Origin: Actinostola sp. cb2023
Lineage: Eukaryota > Cnidaria > Anthozoa > Actiniaria > Actinostolidae
Assembly: GCA_033675265.1 (NCBI GenBank)
Contig: JAUJYZ010001350.1
Span: 62,001-126,000, forward strand
Length of the DNA stretch: 64,000 nucleotides
Reading direction: 5' to 3'
Within the stretch, counting starts at the first letter, position 1. The number at the start of each line of letters is the position of its first letter. Below are positions 56,120 through 64,000 of this stretch, one piece after another. Under the pieces are notes generated by a model. That model did no database searches and was not told where the DNA came from. It saw only the letters and a program-made list of their open reading frames with translations. The translations under genes were made by a program, and so were the position numbers.

Positions 56120-56876
56120 ATGGTAGTCAGTTCGTTCTACATGACGCTGCCAAGCAACAGCTCCATGACCATTTTTCCCAATAACACTCTAGCAGAATAT
56201 AAAGTCAAACTCCCTGAGCACGTGGATTTATCAGGGAATTGGGAAGTAGGGCTCGCCTCCATCACGTTTCCCCACACATGGTATAATATTAGAGTTGAAA
56301 ACTGTAAATTTTATTACGACGATGGAAAGAGTGGATGGGTGGTCGGACTTATATACCAATAGGATATTATACATCAGTAACAGAGGTTGTTAAGGCATCA
56401 TCAATAAAGAAATCAAAGATGATGATGTCACTGGTATTTCTCTCAAGTTGGATACTCGATCTCAAAAAGTCACGATTACAGTAGACATAGGGAAGAAGCT
56501 TAGTTTTGAAAACGACTTGGGAGTGATTTTGGGGTTTAGCAACGACATTATCATAACCAAGACAACCACAGCACCCTTCGTCAGTGATTTGAATATCGGT
56601 CTTCAATCACTCTATGTGTACCTGAATCTAGTGGAAAGTCAGATTGTAGGGGACATTCGTGCTCCACTACTACGTATCGTTCCCGCCCAAGGCAAAGACG
56701 GAGAAATTATCACGATCAACTACGACAACCCCCAGTACCTCTCTCTAACCACGAGAGACTTTGAGATTGTAGAAGTCCTTATAACCGACGACACAGGAAA
56801 AAAAATATCATTTGAACGTGGACGCGTGGTGATCACATTGAGTTTCAGACTCCGTCAATCGCCCTATTTTCAATAA
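56120..56876 (+). pseudogene. Minor capsid (penton, single jelly-roll) gene, frameshifted twice
   Basis: The first part (ATG 56120) reads MVVSSFYMTLPSNSSMTIF and LSGNWEVGLASITFPHTWYN, typical of Polinton penton proteins. It ends at a stop at 56360-56362. The continuation is first in another frame (PIGYYTSVTEVVKA, about 56357-56400) and then in a third (from about 56403; the open frame 56448-56876 carries LDTRSQKVTITVD and RLRQSPYFQ). The last stop overlaps AATAAA, and the next ATG follows at 56878. As read, no full-length penton would be made. Confidence 0.8.
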
Positions 56877-56877
56877 A

Positions 56878-57333
56878 ATGGTAAAACAACAAGGAGGACA
56901 GATGATGGTGTTCCACGGTGGACATTTTCAAAGAGGTTACGGTCTCGGTTCCTTTTTTCAATCATTAGCTAGAAAAGCATTCCCCTTCCTTCAGAAGGGG
57001 GTTAAATCAATCGGTCAAGCTACACTCAATACTGGAATGAACATCGCACAAGATGTGCTAGCTGGGAATAATTTAAAAGACTCAGCCCAAGCAAGACTAC
57101 AACAGACGGCAAACAACATGAAACGACAAGCTTTGAACCACATCATTCCACAAAGTGGTAGTGGAGCAAAACGTTTAAATCGCAAGGCTCCACAACAAAA
57201 GCTCATTTCACTCAAGACCGGCAACGTGAAAAGACCTAAAAAAGCTCCTCAGAAAAAACGTCGTGCACCGCAAACAGTTGGTGTGGTAAAAAGAATTAAA
57301 GTCGCCAGTAAAAAAGACATTTTTGGAGATTAA
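56878..57333 (+). CDS. Capsid-associated pVI/pX-like protein of Polinton
   Basis: 151 aa, very basic. An N-terminal GGHFQRGYGLGSFFQSLARK segment with a following amphipathic stretch (FPFLQKGVKSIGQATL) is shared with Polinton and adintovirus proteins compared to adenovirus pVI and pX. The Lys/Arg-rich C-terminus (KRPKKAPQKKRRAPQ) suggests binding to packaged DNA. The ATG lies 1 bp after the penton stop; its TAA ends 1 bp before the major capsid start codon at 57335. Confidence 0.75.
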   Translation: MVKQQGGQMMVFHGGHFQRGYGLGSFFQSLARKAFPFLQKGVKSIGQATLNTGMNIAQDVLAGNNLKDSAQARLQQTANNMKRQALNHIIPQSGSGAKRLNRKAPQQKLISLKTGNVKRPKKAPQKKRRAPQTVGVVKRIKVASKKDIFGD

Positions 57334-57334
57334 C

Positions 57335-58666
57335 ATGGCCTTTGTACACCCCCACTCCATTCCCTGCACCAAGAGTGAAGTAGATTTGTTTACAGTACCA
57401 GCGACTCAAGTCGTTCTAGACAAAGGGCAATGGATAGAGTACCAACCCGTGTCAGCTATTTCAGCAACGGCACCCATAGAGTTTCAAATTGTGGGAACAG
57501 AAAATTATTTGGATTTAGCCAAGACCATGATATTACTCAAAGTGAAAGTGACCAAAGCTGATGGGACAGACCTTGACAATGGAGAAAAAGCGGCACCCGT
57601 AAACAATTTCTTGCAAAGCTTGTTCAAACAAGTGGATTTGTTTCTCAACGGAATTCAAGTCACTCAATCAACGGGAACCTACAGTTACAAAAGTATTCTA
57701 GAAACTCTGTTAAACTATGGTCCAGCAGCTAAAAAGTCCCTTCTAACCGGGGGTCTTTACTACAAAGACACAGCAGGTGCTATGGAAAGTGTAGATTGTA
57801 CTACGACTGGAACCAACGCAGGACTCAAAGCGCGCTACAAGTTCACTCAAAAAAGTTATATTGTGGATTTGTTTGGAGGTTTACACTGTGACATGCTGTT
57901 CAGTGACCGCCTCCTTCTAAATCACGTCAACGTCACCATCAAATTAACACCCAACACCCCTGCGTTCGCTTTGATGTCGGGAGAGACCAACCCTAATTAC
58001 AAAATTGTGATTCAAAACGCTGTATTGAAAGTTCGCACCGTGAAAGTCAGTCCTGTCCTACAGTTACAACACTTGAACGAGCTGAAAAAGGGCGCGAATG
58101 CCAAATACCCCATACGAAGAGTAGACTGCAAAACCTACACGATACCCTCAGGAAACCCATCGATACATAAGAGTGATTTATTTAATGGGCTGGTACCCAA
58201 ACGCGTGGTCCTAGCCATGGTGGACTCTGATTCCTTTAACGGAAGTTACATAAAGAACCCCTTCGATTTTAAATTGAATCAAGCGAATTCTATTACCCTA
58301 ACCATTGACGGAGAGATGATTCCATTCCAACCCATCACCTTAAAACTAGCACAAGCTAAGGAAACCAATTTCATGGAAGCTTATCAGTCCTTGTTTTCTG
58401 GAACGGGGAGACTGTTTGCCGACTCTGGGATCGACATCGGACGGGGAGACTACAACAAAGGTTATGGTATTTTGGTTTTTGATTTAACCCCCGACCTCTG
58501 CGGTTCCTCTGATCACTTCAATCAGAAACAGAAAGGGAACGTATCTCTGGAAATACAGTTCACTACGGGACTGCCCAACGCAGTCAACCTCATTATCTAC
58601 GGAGAGTTTGAATCAATTGTGGAGATTGACTATTCTCGTCACGTGACCTTCGACCACTCAACATGA
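57335..58666 (+). CDS. mcp: Major capsid protein (double jelly-roll hexon)
   Basis: 443 aa, taking the ATG at 57335 (MAFVHPHSIPCTKSEVDLF), which fits family N-termini better than the in-frame ATG 12 bp upstream. Hallmarks include VPATQVVLDKGQWIEYQPV, FLQSLFKQVDLFLNGIQVTQ, YPIRRVDCKTYTIPSG and the C-terminal INLIIYGEFES-type block (NAVNLIIYGEFESIVEIDYS). Length is normal and there is no break. The TGA stop overlaps the protease ATG (ATGA). Confidence 0.92.
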   Translation: MAFVHPHSIPCTKSEVDLFTVPATQVVLDKGQWIEYQPVSAISATAPIEFQIVGTENYLDLAKTMILLKVKVTKADGTDLDNGEKAAPVNNFLQSLFKQVDLFLNGIQVTQSTGTYSYKSILETLLNYGPAAKKSLLTGGLYYKDTAGAMESVDCTTTGTNAGLKARYKFTQKSYIVDLFGGLHCDMLFSDRLLLNHVNVTIKLTPNTPAFALMSGETNPNYKIVIQNAVLKVRTVKVSPVLQLQHLNELKKGANAKYPIRRVDCKTYTIPSGNPSIHKSDLFNGLVPKRVVLAMVDSDSFNGSYIKNPFDFKLNQANSITLTIDGEMIPFQPITLKLAQAKETNFMEAYQSLFSGTGRLFADSGIDIGRGDYNKGYGILVFDLTPDLCGSSDHFNQKQKGNVSLEIQFTTGLPNAVNLIIYGEFESIVEIDYSRHVTFDHST

Positions 58667-59125
58667 ATACCCAACAGATAGAACATGTCATACAACAAGA
58701 CCCCGTGACCCAGAAAAAGTTTGGAGGGGTGTTTACTGAAAACAGACTACCCTACGCCATTGACTTTTTTCCCTGCGGTTTTATTGCCAACACAGACCCA
58801 GATACCAAACCTGGACAACACTGGGTGGCGTTTTATTTCACCTCGCCACACCAGGGTGAATTTTTTGACAGTTACGGACACCCACCTCAATTTTATAGTC
58901 TACATTTTGTAAACTTTCTCAAACAAAACAGTACAAATAAAACCTTCAACCCCAAAAAAACTGCAAAGCCCTTTTACGGCTGTCTGTGGGGAATATTGTG
59001 TATTTTATATAATGCACCGAGCACGTGGTGTGAGCATGACGTCCACTGTAAACGTATTTAGTTCAGACAAACAGCACAACGACCATTCGGTCTATGAATT
59101 TGTAATGAAGAAAATGAGACAATAA
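58663..59125 (+). pseudogene. Adenain-like cysteine protease (Peptidase C5 type), frameshifted before the catalytic Cys
   Basis: The open frame at 58663-59061 has the His region (GQHWVAFYFTSPHQGEFFDS) with HW and the acidic residue in FFDSYGHPP. The catalytic Cys region (VCGEYCVFYIMHRARGVSM) is in the +1 frame from 58982 and would end at TAA 59123, which overlaps AATAAA. So one base was gained or lost between about 58950 and 58982. The intact family enzyme matures capsid proteins. Confidence 0.82.
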
Positions 59126-59257
59126 AGCACTTGAAACATTTTTATTCGTTTCTTGGTTACAATAAATTAATCATAGGAAATCCATTCCAGACCCCTCTTT
59201 CCTGGAGGGGGACCCTTCAGTCCTCTCCTCTGTAAGGTGGGAGAAATCAGTCGTTTT

Positions 59258-59953
59258 CTAGGTCGACTGGGAGGACTGGGTTGAAGGGTGGGCAAAGAAG
59301 GTCGTAGAGGGGGGTAGAATATCTTCTATTTTATGCAAAGCCAACAGTTTTCTTCTGCCCTCGTTTCGTATAAAGTCCTCGGGGGTGTTTAACTTGGCCA
59401 GAACTCGGGTAAAATCATCTCTTCCGGTGGGAGAAAACCCTCTTCGTGTTCTCACAACGTCGTTGACTAAATCCGATATGCTTGAGCCCTGAATGGGGGT
59501 ACCGTCTAAAGAGACCACACCCCTATCATCCCACTTGACCGCCTCGGGAGTTTTTTTCACCCAGCGCAGCAAGCCTTCAGCCTGACTTCGAAACTTTTTA
59601 GGAACTGTAGTCAAAATTTCAGAATCTGAAATGGGTTGAGTTTGCTGTTCCCCAGATTGTTGGGATCCCTGTGGTTGTTGGGATCCCTGTGGTGTGATTG
59701 AAGCCATGTGGAGTTTCACGGTGGGGATGTAACTCTCTCGTTGTTCTTGTAGATTCATGTAACGATTAAACAATTGTTCATGATTTTTAAGTTTGATGTC
59801 ATCAGGTACATTGGAATCGGTTAGGGTTTGGTTCATTTGCTGGTTGAGTGAACTCATTGACTTCACCAGCGGTGAGGTTTGTAGGTCTGTTTTTTGTTGA
59901 ATCAAACGCATAACTTCTTCAGGGACCAACAGCATTTTACGGCTGTGCTTCAT
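59258..59953 (-). CDS. Conserved Polinton protein of unknown function
   Basis: 231 aa. A coiled-coil-like N-terminal half (residues 10-80, with MNQQMNQTL and EQLFNRYMNLQEQRESY), a Q/G/S-rich linker with GSQQPQGSQQSGEQQ, and a compact C-terminal part (RSQAEGLLRWVKKTPEAVKW; GSSISDLVNDVVRTRRGF; TPEDFIRNEGRRKLLAL). It overlaps the upstream gene by 4 bp (ATGA), so they are probably co-transcribed with the ATPase. I recall similar proteins in Polintons but cannot give a role; assembly or scaffold functions are possible. Confidence 0.7.
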   Translation of the reverse strand: MKHSRKMLLVPEEVMRLIQQKTDLQTSPLVKSMSSLNQQMNQTLTDSNVPDDIKLKNHEQLFNRYMNLQEQRESYIPTVKLHMASITPQGSQQPQGSQQSGEQQTQPISDSEILTTVPKKFRSQAEGLLRWVKKTPEAVKWDDRGVVSLDGTPIQGSSISDLVNDVVRTRRGFSPTGRDDFTRVLAKLNTPEDFIRNEGRRKLLALHKIEDILPPSTTFFAHPSTQSSQST

Positions 59954-60280
59954 TTTATAAGTAAGCTTCCAAGTGCTGACAGTACAGGAGGTAGGAGTAA
60001 TGTCAACAAATTACCACCACTCTGGTTCAACTTAGTTTTCTTTTTCTTCAAAGACACTTTCTTATCGGCCAACGACCTCAAGAGCGACTTGTAACGTTTC
60101 AGTTTCTTTTTCTGTGTGGGGCTGATGGGTACCACTCCTTCAAGTACGTTCAGTGAAATTTCCGCAAGACACTTGACTAAGTCAATGTGACACGTTTCTA
60201 AAATCGCCTTTCTCTGTTTTTTTATTCGCACGAGCCAATACGCGTAAAAGATCGGCGTTGTGTCTCATCCGCTGAGACAT
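59950..60280 (-). pseudogene. Small basic Polinton protein with hydrophobic C-terminus, frameshifted
   Basis: From ATG at 60280 the minus strand reads MSQRMRHNADLLRVLARA and then breaks in a T7 run (60217-60223). The rest, in the shifted frame, reads LVKCLAEISLNVLEGVVPI, a KKKLKRYKSLLRSLADKK basic stretch and GGNLLTLLLPPVLSALGSLL at the end. The uninterrupted part alone starts only at a GTG, so a one-base change in the homopolymer is the likely cause. Basic plus hydrophobic composition suggests a DNA- or membrane-associated virion component. Confidence 0.65.
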
Positions 60281-60313
60281 GATCAAATGATTGAGTTTCT
60301 CGTGTGTCGCAGT

Positions 60314-60916
60314 TTAAATGCGTTTTACATACGCCACTTGCTGCTCATCCGGTAAAATGGAAGTTCGAAGTCTAATGTTGTCAGGTGTGGAAGGGTGTAA
60401 ATCAAAAAGTAAATAACCGTAAGGTTGTTTGGTTGCGTCTTCAAAACTCTCCATCACATAGGGAACAGCTCTAGGAAAGGCTTGTCGGGCTAAAGTAGAC
60501 ACCCCTAAAGAATCTCTGGGGTTTTTAAAACACACGATGTAATGGGTGTTCAGAGAAATGGTTCTGGAGTGCTTGTTTCCACTAAACATGTTTTGAACCA
60601 GGAAGATGGTTGAAATGTTACGATGATGACAACCTCGAGTGATTAAGTTCATCATGGTGTCATTTGTACTACTCTCTCGCATCAGATCGTCCAACACCAA
60701 AACGCCTGGGGTCTTATCAAAGAGAGAATAGATGTCCTCTGGAAATCCTTGAATGAATTGAAGGTTTGGAATTTCACGTTCCATGATGAGAAACCGCGGT
60801 TGAAATTCTCCATAACAATAGATAATCTTATGAATGGGATGTGTAAACAGCTCATCCGCATGTCGTAAAAGGTTTTCGGTCCAATACGATTTCCCACAAC
60901 AGGTTGGTCCACACAC
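60314..60916 (-). CDS. Genome-packaging ATPase (FtsK/HerA-type)
   Basis: 200 aa from the first ATG. Walker A GPTCCGKSYW at residues 3-12, Walker B PGVLVLDDLM near residue 70, and a sensor-like SRTISLNTHYIVCFKNPRD near 118. Because the P-loop lies at the very N-terminus, some residues must come from upstream; that frame is open to about 60976 with NVSFKNPTNIQV before the P-loop but has no ATG. The start may therefore be supplied by the zinc-finger frame through a lost frameshift. The ATPase would pump DNA into the capsid. Confidence 0.88.
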   Translation of the reverse strand: MCGPTCCGKSYWTENLLRHADELFTHPIHKIIYCYGEFQPRFLIMEREIPNLQFIQGFPEDIYSLFDKTPGVLVLDDLMRESSTNDTMMNLITRGCHHRNISTIFLVQNMFSGNKHSRTISLNTHYIVCFKNPRDSLGVSTLARQAFPRAVPYVMESFEDATKQPYGYLLFDLHPSTPDNIRLRTSILPDEQQVAYVKRI

Positions 60917-61146
60917 CTGAATATTGGTTGGGTTTTTGAACGAGACATTGCAGACGGTGGTTGATCGAACACTAAGTCATTATTGAGTTGTTGATCGCTT
61001 ATATGTTTAACTCGCACACGTTCTAACCAAGGTTTACGTTCATCAGAATTGAGCATGTGAACTTTAGCTAAATGATTGGCTAGTCTCAACAGTTGAGTTT
61101 TAATACACCCAGGAACAGGACAGTCTCTTCGTTTTCGCTGCACCAT
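60682..61146 (-). CDS. C2H2-like zinc-finger protein next to, or formerly fused to, the packaging ATPase
   Basis: ATG at 61146: MVQRKRRDCPVPGCIKTQLL then RLANHLAKVHML, a C-x4-C...H-x3-H finger. Recognisable protein ends near 60965 (NNDLVFDQPPSAM); the remaining open frame to 60682 only reads the ATPase region in a wrong frame. A one-base change near 60950 would fuse the finger to the ATPase. Confidence 0.6.
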   Translation of the reverse strand: MVQRKRRDCPVPGCIKTQLLRLANHLAKVHMLNSDERKPWLERVRVKHISDQQLNNDLVFDQPPSAMSRSKTQPIFRCVDQPVVGNRIGPKTFYDMRMSCLHIPFIRLSIVMENFNRGFSSWNVKFQTFNSFKDFQRTSILSLIRPQAFWCWTI

Positions 61147-61196
61147 CGTAAATGAATACAAGTTAGAAATCACCTCTCTTTTAAGCTTTACCTTCA

Positions 61197-61320
61197 TGAA
61201 AAAAAAAAAATCACGCACACACAAAAAAAATAAAATAATGTACAATTAAAAATTAAAAAAAAAAAAAAATTTAAATTAAAAAAAAAATAATAATAAAAAA
61301 ATAAAAAAAATATCACTCAA
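61197..61320. other. A/T low-complexity tract
   Basis: Over 100 bp of A-runs with few other bases between the zinc-finger gene and the polB 3' side; possibly a promoter or intergenic spacer. The following 61321-61560 contains GGGCCACGGGGGCC repeats and no gene. Confidence 0.7.
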
Positions 61321-61560
61321 TGAAATGTGCATACAGATATCATACGATCTCAAGGGAGGGCCACGGGGGCCACGGGGGCCATTTTTCCCCATTCGTTTGT
61401 ATTTAGAACAAAAGAAAGAGGGCCATGGGGGCCACTTTTTTCCACGTTTGTTCATTTTGAGAAAATATATACTATTAAGGGGTCACGTTTTTTAAACACA
61501 AAACAATCACACGTTTTTCTTCAAAGTGTTTTATTTTCTAAATCCATTTAGTATGTACAT

Positions 61561-62732
61561 TTATAATGACAGTAAAATATCTACTAGTTCTAAATCAAAT
61601 TTGGTTAATGTGATCCGCTTGTGACCGTACGCTAACGTAGTCACACCATCATCAAGTATAAATCGCTTGTCATCGTAGGGACTTAAACCAATTTTGTTCA
61701 TGTTTACTGAAAATAATTGATGTTTGTCACTACGTATTTGTGTCATATTCGCCATCGTTCGTTTTTTCAAAAACAAACAATCTCTATAGTGGGTGTGTCG
61801 AATGCGATGTTTGGTCACATGCTTGGCCACACCTTTGGCGGTCTTTTTCTCCACCTCACGACCCTCTTCGTGGTACAAGAGGGAGTACATTTTAGGGCGT
61901 AGACCCACAAATTCTTCAATGGGCAGTCCATGGGTCTCATCCTTCATTTTCCCCAATACTTTCTTGTTGACGGTGCTGTGTAAAACGTGGTCTCTGGGGT
62001 ATTCAGAGGTGTCATACAAGTCGAGGTCCTCATACATGTCTTCGTAGATGTCCTCAGTTTTGATGTTGTAGCACAGCGAGTCCGTATCGGTGAACAAGAG
62101 GGTGGCGTTGTTCCCGTACTTCTGTTTGATGACATTGTAATGAAAGTCATACATGAGGGTCTTGGAAAGATCTAAAATGCAGAAGCCCACATAGATGGGT
62201 CGGTTGAGGTAGAGGGAAGGTTTCTTCATGTTGACTCCTACCAGGTTTTCATCAAAGATACGAAAGTAGTCAAAGAGGGGGTTGGCGGTGAGTTTCTTGA
62301 GTTGTTTGGGCGTATTAAGAAGTTTAACACTAACGCGTTTCCTCAAATTTTCCATCGTTTTCCCGAACACTGAATTATTCATGAGTTTGAAAAAATCCTT
62401 TTCAAAATCATTGGTAGCGTGTTTTCGCTTCTCTGTGTTAAAGTCGATATAGCTCTTTAACCAAGGACTTTGGTCGAACCCAAGTACACGATGGACTTTA
62501 GTCAATTTCATACCTAGGGACAAGTACTGTTTCAGATTTCGGTAATGCAGTATGTAGTGTTGCTTGTCATTCAAGTTGGGGACTAATTTGGCCACTGGTG
62601 CGCCGCCTAGGTTCAGTTCCTCATTCAGTTGTTGGCAGTAGGGGGACAGCATGTCTTGGGTCACTTTTTGTCGTTCGGGAGCCAGAGGGTAGTCGTTGTG
62701 CAGGTCGTGTAGTTCCTCTGGGTAACTCAAGT
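61561..62732 (-). CDS. polB: Protein-primed DNA polymerase B, C-terminal part
   Basis: After the insertion boundary the frame runs about 390 aa to its stop. It contains motif B (FFKLMNNSVFGKTMENLRKR), motif C (LLFTDTDSLCYN) and the conserved tail (MNKIGLSPYDDKRFILDDG). It continues from 63332 on the other side of a 599-bp insertion; the frames on the two sides agree once the 4-bp duplication is counted. The first 22 residues of the open frame (62799-62733) belong to the insert. The enzyme replicates Polinton DNA from a protein primer. Confidence 0.92.
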
Positions 62733-63331
62733 AATATATCAACAACGAGTGCGAGTGTTTTATCAGGGGTTCAAAACACCGAGAAACTAATGAAAGCACG
62801 AGGCCGTAGGCCGAGTGCTTTTATTGTTTCGAGGTGTTTTGAATCCCCTGATGAAACACGAAGCACGAGTTTTTGATATTGCTTCTCAAACTCATTAATA
62901 ATGAATGATTATCTGAATTGTTCTTGAGTCTCCTGAGAAAAGAACATAATAATTGCTTTTGTGTCTTGGCCTAATGAGTCACCTCGCAAGTATTATGTTT
63001 GTTAAAAAGAGCTTCAAAATCGAACAAGCAGTCAGGTAGTCTAATGGATAAGTAGTGAGCGTAATGTGCGAGGGGTCACTGATTCAACTCTGGTTGATGA
63101 TTTATCACTAGATTTTTTTTCATGATAAGTAAGAGGTAGTAAGTCTACTAAGTTAAAGGTAAGTAACATAATGGTAAATATACAATAATTTCAGTGTCTT
63201 GATCAGTGTCTTGATCAGTGTCTTGATCAGTGTCTTGATCAGTTCTTCCTCCGGTATCAAGATACATCCACCTGACTCGAATCGTGAGAGCTGATTGGTT
63301 ATTGAGCTAATGAATTATTAATGAGTTTGAG
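62733..63331. mobile_element. Composite non-autonomous element, copy B, inserted in polB
   Basis: It is flanked by AAGT (62729-62732 and 63332-63335), a candidate 4-bp duplication. It is nearly identical to 35122-35708: by eye one C/T difference plus four instead of three GTGTCTTGATCA units, which explains the 12-bp length difference. The insertion disrupts polB between the region of motif A and motif B. Confidence 0.93.
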
Positions 63332-64000
63332 AAGTCTACTTCCAGAATGTACCCTTCTGTTCCATCGTCGGGGAGGGTCATGAGGTCTCGTTGCAACTCT
63401 GTAGCTTCCTGTTCAGTCAACCAACCAAAGTTGTTGACCGGGAGGGCCTGGGACATCGCCCAACCATAGAGATTGTTTGCGTCCAGGTACATAAGGTAAT
63501 TATTGTGTTGTTCAGGGTCATACCCATCTACATAAGGGTTGTTAGCTTTAGCATGTCGATGAGTGATCATCGAAATACCACCGCGCAACCCTTCTTCAAT
63601 AAACAAATACATGTCAGGGTCTGTCAATAATTCCAATTCAACCCCAGTCATTTTCAAACATGCCGACCATGACAATCCGGGAGAGGTGTAAAAATGACCG
63701 GGGTCGAGTTGATAGTACTCTAAGCAAATGGTTCTAAAATTTTCAAAAACGTCTGCCAAGAGCAGCACGTCTGATTTTAAGTATAGGTCGTGGTACTCCC
63801 CTAAGTTCTGACAATTGAATATATTATATACCTTCTGCGCATGCTCGTAATCGTCTTCAGTTATGCTACTGTCATTTAACGAACTGTAGAAAGCTTCCTT
63901 TGGAGGGAGTTGAGTCTCTTGAAACTTATTAAAACTATTCATGTATTCGTATGGGTACACGCCTTTTCGCAGTAACAAATTCAGTTTGTCACTCTCAACA
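63332..64000 (-). CDS. polB: Protein-primed DNA polymerase B, middle part, running off the right edge
   Basis: The minus-strand frame is open from the window end. It shows the Exo III-type segment (YHDLYLKSDVLLLADVFENF), a thumb/TPR-like linker (SPGLSWSACLKMTGVELELL) and motif A (YLMYLDANNLYGWAMSQALP). The upstream N-terminus (Exo I/II) is outside. It ends at the insertion with EGYILEVD in frame with the downstream part. Confidence 0.92.

Larger units (their letters stand above)
53700..64000. mobile_element. Polinton/Maverick (adintovirus-like) element, right end outside the window
   Basis: Integrase, major and minor capsid proteins, pVI/pX-like protein, adenain-like protease, packaging ATPase and protein-primed polB occur together, a set diagnostic of Polintons. 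Right-facing genes end at about 59125 and left-facing genes start at the right. The left terminus is probably within 53700-53950, where composition changes sharply and GC-rich short repeats (CGGAGCAGCC) begin; without the other end, the terminal inverted repeat and 6-bp duplication cannot be confirmed. Confidence 0.9.

Overview
The window looks like nuclear DNA from a cnidarian, most likely an anthozoan such as a coral or sea anemone. It is AT-rich, its genes have introns, and it is crowded with inverted-repeat elements (MITEs). It also holds a Polinton/Maverick, KDZ, Harbinger, Crypton, Penelope, BEL/Pao and DIRS-type sequence. The host-like genes are an M1 aminopeptidase and a broken ShKT plus F5/8C gene. 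The organism call is an inference from this mixture; no species can be named from sequence alone.

Left part (1-21 kb). A BEL/Pao retrotransposon enters at the left edge with RNase H, integrase and C-terminal domains intact. Five C-terminal exons of a host M1 aminopeptidase follow (4669-9225, + strand), with introns full of foldback elements and minisatellites. Next come a decayed Harbinger (11.9-14.2 kb), a GC-richer satellite block (14.6-15.9 kb), a Penelope-like pseudogene interrupted by a 5'-truncated LINE (17.1-18.2 kb), and a broken ShKT-F5/8C gene (20.0-20.8 kb).

Middle part (21-37 kb). This is mostly nested transposon debris: a second Harbinger (23.98-27.18 kb) carrying another inverted-repeat element that itself holds a DIRS-like RT fragment, a Crypton recombinase fragment (34.0-34.4 kb), and many palindromic MITEs. 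One 587-bp composite element (35.12-35.71 kb) has a nearly identical partner inside the Polinton polymerase gene.

KDZ unit (37-53.7 kb). Two multi-exon genes converge. The + strand gene encodes a 476-aa-plus protein with a divergent HMG box and an unrecognised C-terminal part. The - strand gene encodes a Kyakuja-Dileera-Zisupton (KDZ) type transposase. In both, every splice phase agrees and no stop interrupts the reading frame, so they appear to be a recent, possibly functional two-gene element or a domesticated pair. This is the best candidate here for a poorly described system.

Polinton (about 53.7-64.0 kb, right end outside). Rightward genes: an unknown protein, a small Cys-rich protein, integrase, a broken minor capsid (penton) gene, a pVI/pX-like protein, the major capsid protein and a broken adenain-like protease. 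Leftward genes: two Polinton-specific proteins, a packaging ATPase with an adjoining zinc finger, and protein-primed DNA polymerase B. Several genes carry single-base frameshifts, often in homopolymers, and polB is split by a 599-bp insertion. Together these genes would cover integration, self-replication, capsid building, capsid maturation and DNA packaging, but this copy looks defective or carries assembly errors.
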